5,425 nucleotides of DNA, taken from contig JAGOEF010000135.1 of assembly GCA_017997855.1 (NCBI GenBank), positions 1-5,425 on the forward strand. Direction: 5' to 3'. Below, piece after piece: positions 1 through 5,425 of the stretch. Below the pieces are notes generated by a model. That model did not search any database and had not been told where the DNA came from. It saw only the letters and a program-made list of their open reading frames with translations. This DNA is from Bacteroidales bacterium. GTDB taxonomy: Bacteria; Bacteroidota; Bacteroidia; Bacteroidales; ML635J-15. Numbering within the stretch: the first letter of the stretch is position 1; every line of letters starts with the position of its first letter. The translations under genes were made by a program, and so were the position numbers.

Positions 1-2451
1 AATCACACGTTACTGATATCGAAGGACGGAAAAGAATACCACATCTCCGATTCGGGTGCTCCCATCGTTTCCGAAATGGGGGAATTTCTTGGTGTGGTAT
101 TGGTCTTCAGGGATGTAAGCGACCAATACGATGCAGAGGCAAAACTTGTTGAAAGCGAAGAAAAATTCAGAACCCTGTACGAAAACATGGAAGAAGGGGT
201 CGCTTTGCACGATCTGGTTTTCGATGAAAATGGCAAGGTGATAAATTATTGTCTGACAGCTACAAATCCGGCTTATAAGAAACATACAGGGATTTCGATA
301 AATCCCGGGGAAACAAAACTTGCCACCGAAGTATATCAAACCGAGCCAGCTCCTTACCTCGAAGAGTTTTCGAGTGTAGCCTTAACAGGGAAGACAATGG
401 CTTTTGAAACGTATTTTCCACCATTGAATCGGCATTTTCATGTATCTATTGTGCAAACGCGACAAAACAGCTTTGCCACTATTTTCGAAGATATAACCGG
501 GAGAATTAATACTCTGGAAGCCTTGAGAGAAAGCGAAAATCGCTTTCGTAAAATTTTTGAAGACTCAGCTGATTCAATTATCCTCATCAGAAATGGAAGA
601 ATAATCGATTGTAACTTGGCTTCATTGTCGATGCTTAAATTTACTTCGAAAGACGAGTTAATTGGCAATACCCCCGAAGGAATCTCGCCGCCCTATCAGT
701 TCGATGGCTCTGAAAGCCGCGAAAAAGCAAGTAAAATGATGCAGATTGCCTATCGTAAAGGGAGTAACCGCTTCGAGTGGACTCACACCTGTGCCGATGG
801 GCAATTTATTGAATGTGAAATTATGCTTACCAGTATGAGGCATCAGGGGCAGGATATGCTGCATGCAGTAATGCGGGATATTACTCTTCAAAAAACAGCC
901 CTTATAAAGCTCACCGAAAGTGAAGAAAAGTTTCGCACCCTTTATGAAACCATGGCTCAGGGTGTTTTGTATTTTAACGACAAATTTGAAATTGTTTCAG
1001 CAAACCGTTCAGCAGAAAGCATTTTCGAAGTCGAAAGCATTGATCTTAAACCGATTGCCATCGACATGGCCATGTATCGGTATTTCAGCATCGAAGGAAA
1101 AGAGTTCGAATTTTCGGAATTACCGCTTTTCAGAGCATTGCAATTTGGAGAGAAACTAAGGAACTTCATCATGGGAATTTCGAGTCCAAGAATGTCGAAG
1201 CAAAAGTGGCTGAGCGTAAATGCAGTCCCGATATTTGAGCCCGGCAACCCGAAACCGGTAAAGGCATATCTTACGGTTGAAGATATAACCGAGCTGATCG
1301 AAACCGAAAAAGAACTGCAATTCGAAAAAGAAAGAGCTGAACAAAGCGATAAACTGAAGACGGCGTTTCTGGCCAATATGAGCCACGAAATCAGAACCCC
1401 CATGAATGCCATAATGGGATTTTCGCAATTATTGCAAAACCCTTCGCTGCACGAGGCTAGCCGACAATATTATGCTGAGATTATAAACAACTCCTGCAAA
1501 AACCTGCTTCGTATTATTGACGATTTACTCGATATTTCGAAAATCGAATCAGGACAAATGACCTTGCAAATGTCGGCGGTAAATCTAAATGCCCTATTCG
1601 ACAAAACCTATTCGGTTTTTCTTCAATCAATCAAATCGAAGAAAACGAAAAATATTGAACTGGTGTACAAAAAGCCCGCTGAAACCTGCGTAATCGAAGC
1701 AGACGAAACGCGCTTACAGCAAATATTGAATAACCTTATCGAAAATGCCATAAAATTCACTGAAGAAGGTACTGTTGAATTTGGAGTACAGGTTCGTGGC
1801 GATACACTGGAGGTTTTTGTTGAGGACACGGGAATTGGAATACCAGAAACGCTGCACAACAAAGTGTTTGAACGATTCTGGCAGGCAAAAAATGAAAAAA
1901 TTCATTCGCAGGGTGGCACGGGTCTGGGTTTACCAATCTGTCAGAAACTGGCTGAATTAATGGGCGGAGTTATCAGCTTAACTTCAATTCCCGGAAAAGG
2001 GAGCCGGTTTGTTCTTCAGATTCCATTTATACCATTAGATTATGTTGATACTGATTCCAGCGAAAAAGCAATTAAACCCAATCATACAAAAAACCTGAAA
2101 ATTTTGGTTGTCGAAGATGATTTAATTAATGCACAGTACCTCAAGGAAGTTTTAAAACGATATCCGAACTGCATGGCCGACTTTGTGTATGACGGTATTG
2201 CTGCTATCGAAAAAATAAAGATTTCCGATTACGATATAATTCTGCTCGATATTCAGCTTCCCGGTATCGATGGCTACGAAACCGCATCCAGAATAAGACA
2301 ATTCAATCAAGACGTGATTATTATAGCGCAAACTGCCTTTGCAATGTCAGATGATAAAACCCGTTGTATCCAGGCAGGATGCAACAACTATATATCGAAG
2401 CCTATCAATTATCATGAACTGTACGAAATGCTCGAGAGTTACACCGGCTGA
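1..2451 (+). CDS. Multi-PAS hybrid sensor histidine kinase with C-terminal receiver (5' partial)
   Basis: The reading frame is open from base 1, so the true start lies upstream; the ATG at 76 is internal, because the 25 codons before it already encode PAS-like sequence (LISKDGKEYHISDSG). Residues are counted from base 1, 816 in all. In order: the end of a PAS (about 1-40), PAS (54-166), PAS (179-296) and PAS (308-430), several closing with the usual DIT or DVS motif. HisKA (449-520) has the H-box SHEIRTP with phosphorylated His462. HATPase_c (566-676) has the N-box with Asn578, Asn582 and Lys585, G1 motif DTGIGI (609-614), F-box ERFW, and G2 motif GGTGLGL (638-644). The receiver (699-814) has acidic Asp706/Asp707, phosphoacceptor Asp750, Thr778 and Lys800-Pro801. 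It should autophosphorylate on His462 and pass phosphate to Asp750, then probably to an external HPt protein. All catalytic residues are present. The signal is unknown, and no membrane segment is visible in this part. A closely related kinase follows 72 bases downstream on the same strand. Confidence 0.96.
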   Translation, partial: NHTLLISKDGKEYHISDSGAPIVSEMGEFLGVVLVFRDVSDQYDAEAKLVESEEKFRTLYENMEEGVALHDLVFDENGKVINYCLTATNPAYKKHTGISINPGETKLATEVYQTEPAPYLEEFSSVALTGKTMAFETYFPPLNRHFHVSIVQTRQNSFATIFEDITGRINTLEALRESENRFRKIFEDSADSIILIRNGRIIDCNLASLSMLKFTSKDELIGNTPEGISPPYQFDGSESREKASKMMQIAYRKGSNRFEWTHTCADGQFIECEIMLTSMRHQGQDMLHAVMRDITLQKTALIKLTESEEKFRTLYETMAQGVLYFNDKFEIVSANRSAESIFEVESIDLKPIAIDMAMYRYFSIEGKEFEFSELPLFRALQFGEKLRNFIMGISSPRMSKQKWLSVNAVPIFEPGNPKPVKAYLTVEDITELIETEKELQFEKERAEQSDKLKTAFLANMSHEIRTPMNAIMGFSQLLQNPSLHEASRQYYAEIINNSCKNLLRIIDDLLDISKIESGQMTLQMSAVNLNALFDKTYSVFLQSIKSKKTKNIELVYKKPAETCVIEADETRLQQILNNLIENAIKFTEEGTVEFGVQVRGDTLEVFVEDTGIGIPETLHNKVFERFWQAKNEKIHSQGGTGLGLPICQKLAELMGGVISLTSIPGKGSRFVLQIPFIPLDYVDTDSSEKAIKPNHTKNLKILVVEDDLINAQYLKEVLKRYPNCMADFVYDGIAAIEKIKISDYDIILLDIQLPGIDGYETASRIRQFNQDVIIIAQTAFAMSDDKTRCIQAGCNNYISKPINYHELYEMLESYTG
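151..201 (+). repeat. PAS-entry helix repeat, copy 1 (kinase 1)
   Basis: Residues 51-67 (beginning ESEEKFRTLYE and ending in GV) form the helix leading into the second PAS of kinase 1. Nearly the same sequence leads into the fourth PAS at 916-966, and a looser version (ESENRFRKIFED) leads into the third PAS from about 532. The spacing suggests the PAS units arose by internal duplication together with their connecting signalling helix. Confidence 0.6.
916..966 (+). repeat. PAS-entry helix repeat, copy 2 (kinase 1)
   Basis: Residues 306-322 of kinase 1 start with the same eleven residues, ESEEKFRTLYE, as residues 51-61, although many third codon positions differ. The PAS cores that follow are much less alike, so the connecting helix is conserved more strongly than the sensing pocket. 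This is usual for linkers that transmit rotation or register shifts between stacked PAS domains. Confidence 0.6.
1345..1560 (+). repeat. Paralogous HisKA segment, copy in kinase 1
   Basis: Residues 449-520 of kinase 1 align without gaps to residues 672-743 of kinase 2, with 51 of 72 identical by hand alignment. The segment includes the phosphorylated His and the second dimerisation helix (IIDD, DISKIESGQ). At the DNA level the match is broken mostly at third codon positions, with identical stretches of about 17 bases near 1375 and 1528. This fits an old duplication, or the conservation usual in this kinase class, rather than a recent direct repeat. Confidence 0.75.
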
Positions 2452-2523
2452 TTTATTTTGCCCGGCTTATTAGGTTTTTTCGTCGATTTCCTTTAGGTTT
2501 GTAAGGAACAGTATCAAATTTCG
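2452..2523. other. Intergenic gap between the two kinases
   Basis: This 72-base non-coding gap separates two genes on the same strand. It holds the possible -7 box and a T-run at 2475-2480. The only inverted repeat I found near it pairs CCGG at 2444-2447 with CCGG at 2462-2465, a 4-bp stem with a 14-base loop, which is too weak to call a terminator. An AAGGA at 2503-2507 resembles a Shine-Dalgarno sequence but is 16 bases from the ATG, too far for normal use. Read-through from the first kinase is therefore plausible, with or without a second promoter. Confidence 0.6.
2494..2501 (+). promoter_or_regulatory. Possible Bacteroidota-type -7 promoter box
   Basis: The bases TAGGTTTG match the TAnnTTTG -7 consensus known for the primary sigma factor of Bacteroidota. 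They lie 22 bases before the start codon at 2524, which would leave a leader of about 15-18 bases. The upstream -33 element (TTTG) is poor: the best-spaced candidate is TTAG at 2470-2473, 20 bases upstream. A better TTTG at 2457-2460 is too far away (33 bases). The box may give the second kinase its own transcription, but a short AT-rich gap can produce such a match by chance. Confidence 0.35.
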
Positions 2524-5425
2524 ATGAGTATGGAAGATGTGTTTAAACACCTGTTTTTGCAATCTCCTGTTGCAAAACTATGCGGACATTTTGAAAAATT
2601 GAACCGGGGTTTTAATGTATCGACTGTTGAAGCGAACAACAGTTTTAAAGCCTTATTCGATATCGAAGATTCCGATTTTATCAACCAGAATCTCAATAAA
2701 TTAATCAAAACCGATAAATATAATAATGCACATGCCATTTTAACACAAACAAAAAAATTGATAGAATCAGGTGGCGGCTCTGTAAAAGCTCAGGTACCTC
2801 CGCATAGTGCAAACTGGTATTATGTAACGGTGAATCTGTTACCCAACAATTTTTTTGTTTGTTCATTGTTTAATATCACCAATGAGCAACGAATTCTCGA
2901 AGAATCGGAAAGCTTTTTTAAACTGATTCCCGACTTGTTTTGCGTACTCGACAGCAATGCATGCTTTATAAACACCAACCCTATTTGGGAGCAAATTACC
3001 GGGTTTAAGAAAGAGGTTATGATCGGGAAAAGCTTCTTTGAATTTATTCATCCCGATGAATATGAGGACACCTATCGTAAATGGGTTGATTACCGCGATA
3101 AGTCGGCATTCAATACCTTTACAAACCGCTATCGTTGCAAGAACGGAATGTATCGCTATTTCGAATGGAGAACCTATCACCACGACGACAGATATTTTGC
3201 AGCAGCCCGTGATATTACGAGAAGAATAGAAAAGAACCAGCGGCTCGAACGCCTGACGGCCTTTAGCAATGATTTACTTCGCATGTCGGGCGATAAACCT
3301 GATTTGGACTCCATTTTATACAACCTGATGTGGCTGACCAATTCGAAATATTGTGCATTCAATTTGTACAATTCATACAATAATACCTATTCAACGGTTC
3401 GGGTTGTGGGCGACACCAAAGGTATCGACAAAATTCAGAAAATTCTTGGTTTTAAGTTACTTGGCCGCAGTTGGAAGTATAATCCGTTAGAAAAAAATCA
3501 GTTTACCGATAATGCAGTTCACATATACAATTCTTTTTATGATTTCCCTGATTTTATATTACCCAAACTTGTAAAAATTGCGTTACAGAAAGCCTTTCCC
3601 ATTGGGAATATTGCAACTTACAAAATCTTGAGCGGTCAGAAAATGATTGGCGACGTTGTTTTTATAACCAAGAAAGGTGTTGATTTTCAGCAAAGTAACG
3701 ACCTCGAAATTTACATTAGGCAGATTGGGCTGTTATTTTATCGTATGGAGGCCGAAGAAGCCCTCCGTTCGAACGAAAACCTGCTGCGGCAAATTATTGA
3801 TTTGGTTCCCCATTTTATATTTGCCAAAGATTATCAGGGGCGTTTTATTTTGGCAAATAAATCGATTGCGGAGGCTTATGGAACAAATACATTCGATATT
3901 ATTGGAAAAACCGATGAGGATTTTAATCCGGTTTCAACGCAGGTAAACCATTACAAAAAAGATGACAGGGAGGTTATTAAAAGCGGAAAGCCTAAATATA
4001 TAGCAAACGAACCCGTCAGGACGAGTTCAGGTAAAACATTGATTCTTCAGACAATAAAAATACCTTTCACAAACCCCAAAACCAATGAGGTGAGTGTGTT
4101 GGGTGTGTCCACCGATATTACGGAACGAATAAATATCGAAAATATGCTTCGCACCAGTGAAGCACGCTACCGAAATATTGTTGAACAGGCAGCAGATACC
4201 ATTTTGCTGGGGACATCTGATGGAAGTATTTTAGGGGCAAACGATCAGGCTGAAATACTGACTTTATACACCAAGGAGGAGCTGTGTTCAATGAAAATCG
4301 AGGACTTATTTACCCATGAAGTACTTGAGTCTGTCCCAATGCGTTACGATTTACTGCGTAAAGGCCGGAGCGTTCGTAACGAACGAACCCTGAAACGAAA
4401 AGACGGAAGTCTTGTCCCGATAGAAATGAATACGCGCAGGATGGCCGACAACAGCCTTCAGTCGATACTGAGAGCTATCGAAGAAATAAAGCGGATCCAG
4501 AACGAACTTACCGATGGAAAAAAAAAAGCTGAAGAAAACGACCGTTTGAAATCGGCATTTCTTTCGAATATGAGCCACGAAATACGTACCCCAATGAATG
4601 CCATTGTCGGTTTTTCGAGTTTACTCACCGACCCGGATATTGCCCAACATAAGCGCACCTATTATTCCGAAATTATTGAAAATAATTGTAATAATTTGTT
4701 GCGCATCATCGACGATGTTCTCGATATTTCGAAAATTGAGTCAGGACAGCTGAAAATTATAAAGGCCCCTTGCAATATCAATAAAACCCTTGAAAGATTG
4801 TATGATATTGTTTCCGATTCGGTAAAAAAACGAAATATTCCCATCGAAATAAAATATACTCCCCTTGCGCAGGAACTTATGGTGTTCACCGACGAAACAA
4901 GGTTGATGCAGGTACTCATGAATCTGACGGGAAATGCGGTTAATTTCACAGCCAAAGGATTGGTTTCATTTACTGTAGAAATCGACGGTAACAACCTGCT
5001 TTTCATGGTAACCGATACGGGTTGCGGCATCGAAAATGAATTGCAGCAAAAGGTTTTCGACAGGTTTTTCCGCACCGAAGCTTTACGCGACAGCCGTCAT
5101 GGCGGTACCGGACTCGGACTCACCATTTGTAAGAGTCTGGTAGAAATGATGGGTGGAAATATCTGGCTTGAATCTGAAGTTAACGTGGGGACCCGCGTTT
5201 TCTTTACTATTCCATTCGACAAAGTACTTTCGCAGCAAATACCCGTCGAAAGCCTGAAATCTGCTCCACCCGAATTTTCTGGCTTCTCCGTTTTAGTGGT
5301 CGAAGATGACAAAAACAGCATGGAATACCTGAAAGAATTACTGAAAACTTTCAATTTCGGCAAAGTGGTGTATTCCGATAATGGCATCGAAGCCGTTGAT
5401 CTTGCAAAGACACATTCTTTCGACG
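2524..5425 (+). CDS. PAS/GAF hybrid sensor histidine kinase (3' partial)
   Basis: The frame is open from the ATG at 2524 to the window end with no stop, giving 967 residues. An in-frame TAG at 2494-2496 limits the start; ATG 2530 is the alternative. Domains in order: a divergent PAS-like region (about 5-120, ending in SLFNITNEQR), a clear PAS (127-232, with IHPDE and ARDITRR), a GAF-like region (240-412), PAS (420-535, KDYQGRF to STDITER), PAS (545-657), HisKA (672-743) with H-box His685, and HATPase_c (782-899). The HATPase_c has N-box Asn800/Asn804, G1 motif DTGCGI (831-836), F-box DRFF and G2 motif GGTGLGL (860-866). A receiver begins at about 921 with acidic Asp928/Asp929; the window ends just before the expected phosphoacceptor Asp. 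The N-terminus has no signal peptide or membrane segment, so a soluble cytoplasmic sensor is likely. Oddities are Asn807 where the N-box usually has Lys, and a ten-A run at codons 665-668. The transmitter is a close paralogue of that in the preceding kinase, but the GAF-like region is found only here. The ligand is unknown. Confidence 0.95.
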   Translation, partial: MSMEDVFKHLFLQSPVAKLCGHFEKLNRGFNVSTVEANNSFKALFDIEDSDFINQNLNKLIKTDKYNNAHAILTQTKKLIESGGGSVKAQVPPHSANWYYVTVNLLPNNFFVCSLFNITNEQRILEESESFFKLIPDLFCVLDSNACFINTNPIWEQITGFKKEVMIGKSFFEFIHPDEYEDTYRKWVDYRDKSAFNTFTNRYRCKNGMYRYFEWRTYHHDDRYFAAARDITRRIEKNQRLERLTAFSNDLLRMSGDKPDLDSILYNLMWLTNSKYCAFNLYNSYNNTYSTVRVVGDTKGIDKIQKILGFKLLGRSWKYNPLEKNQFTDNAVHIYNSFYDFPDFILPKLVKIALQKAFPIGNIATYKILSGQKMIGDVVFITKKGVDFQQSNDLEIYIRQIGLLFYRMEAEEALRSNENLLRQIIDLVPHFIFAKDYQGRFILANKSIAEAYGTNTFDIIGKTDEDFNPVSTQVNHYKKDDREVIKSGKPKYIANEPVRTSSGKTLILQTIKIPFTNPKTNEVSVLGVSTDITERINIENMLRTSEARYRNIVEQAADTILLGTSDGSILGANDQAEILTLYTKEELCSMKIEDLFTHEVLESVPMRYDLLRKGRSVRNERTLKRKDGSLVPIEMNTRRMADNSLQSILRAIEEIKRIQNELTDGKKKAEENDRLKSAFLSNMSHEIRTPMNAIVGFSSLLTDPDIAQHKRTYYSEIIENNCNNLLRIIDDVLDISKIESGQLKIIKAPCNINKTLERLYDIVSDSVKKRNIPIEIKYTPLAQELMVFTDETRLMQVLMNLTGNAVNFTAKGLVSFTVEIDGNNLLFMVTDTGCGIENELQQKVFDRFFRTEALRDSRHGGTGLGLTICKSLVEMMGGNIWLESEVNVGTRVFFTIPFDKVLSQQIPVESLKSAPPEFSGFSVLVVEDDKNSMEYLKELLKTFNFGKVVYSDNGIEAVDLAKTHSFD
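4518..4527 (+). repeat. Ten-A homopolymer inside kinase 2
   Basis: Ten consecutive A bases span the codons GGA AAA AAA AAA (Gly665 to Lys668), in the charged linker between the last PAS and HisKA. It is the longest single-base run I found; others in the window reach about seven. One extra A would bring TGA into frame at 4530-4532 (protein of about 669 residues), and one lost A would bring TGA into frame at 4547-4549 (about 674 residues). Both products would end before His685 and keep only the sensor half. In this sequence the frame is intact. Confidence 0.9.
4537..4752 (+). repeat. Paralogous HisKA segment, copy in kinase 2
   Basis: This is the partner of the segment at 1345-1560. The 17-base identical stretches fall near 4567 (around the H-box) and at 4720-4736 (encoding LDISK and the first bases of the next Ile codon). 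The region between them, covering the loop after the first HisKA helix, has diverged most. The N-box and G-box regions downstream are also related, but less closely. Confidence 0.75.

Noticed and set aside
76..78. ATG at 76 as the start of kinase 1
   Set aside because: The frame is open upstream to base 1 and encodes sequence continuous with the PAS domain, so the ATG is an internal Met and the gene is 5'-truncated by the window.
957..1412. Minus-strand open frame of 151 codons opposite kinase 1
   Set aside because: It lies wholly inside the PAS4-HisKA coding region, its translation is rich in Ser, Phe and Ile as expected of an antisense shadow, and it shows no recognisable domain.
2444..2480. 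Rho-independent terminator after kinase 1
   Set aside because: There is a T-run at 2475-2480, but the only stem is 4 bp with a 14-base loop and it does not abut the T-run.
2503..2507. AAGGA as a ribosome binding site for kinase 2
   Set aside because: It is 16 bases from the ATG at 2524, beyond the usual 5-10, and may overlap the predicted transcription start.
4662..5075. Minus-strand open frame of 137 codons opposite the kinase 2 catalytic domain
   Set aside because: It is fully overlapped by the conserved HisKA/HATPase_c motifs on the plus strand, and its composition is that of a reverse-complement shadow.
5097..5387. Minus-strand open frame near the window end
   Set aside because: It is antisense to the G2 box and the receiver start of kinase 2, with low-complexity Ser/Pro/Thr composition and no domain.

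Overview
The window is almost entirely coding and carries two long plus-strand genes in tandem, each encoding a multi-PAS hybrid histidine kinase. Both are cut by a window edge: the first lacks its 5' end and the second its 3' end. The organism is most likely a member of the Bacteroidota. This is inferred from moderately low GC, the absence of a well-placed Shine-Dalgarno sequence before the second gene, a TAnnTTTG-type -7 box in the gap, and the PAS-rich hybrid kinase architecture common in that phylum. The sequence does not settle genus or family.

Layout: positions 1-2451 hold the C-terminal 816 residues of kinase 1 (end of one PAS, three full PAS domains, HisKA, HATPase_c, receiver domain). 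Positions 2452-2523 are a 72-base gap with a possible promoter and no convincing terminator. Positions 2524-5425 hold the first 967 residues of kinase 2 (a divergent PAS-like N-terminus, PAS, a GAF-like region, two PAS domains, HisKA, HATPase_c, and the start of a receiver domain). Kinase 2 has no stop codon in the window. I see no RNA genes, mobile elements, CRISPR arrays or attachment sites, and no minus-strand gene.

How they may work together: the transmitter cores are close paralogues (51 of 72 residues identical around the phosphorylated His, aligned by hand), while the sensor halves differ. This looks like a duplicated kinase whose inputs have diverged. Each ends in, or runs into, a receiver with no DNA-binding output visible, so a His-to-Asp-to-His-to-Asp phosphorelay needing an external HPt protein and response regulator is the simplest model. 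No such partner lies in the window. The visible parts show no membrane segment or signal peptide, so kinase 2 looks cytoplasmic; the missing N-terminus of kinase 1 could still be membrane-bound.

The most unusual local features are a run of ten A in kinase 2 just upstream of its phosphorylation site, where a slip of one base either way gives an almost immediate stop, and an Asn in place of the usual Lys in the kinase 2 N-box. No clearly new system is visible; this is mostly ordinary signalling DNA with a few details worth checking.
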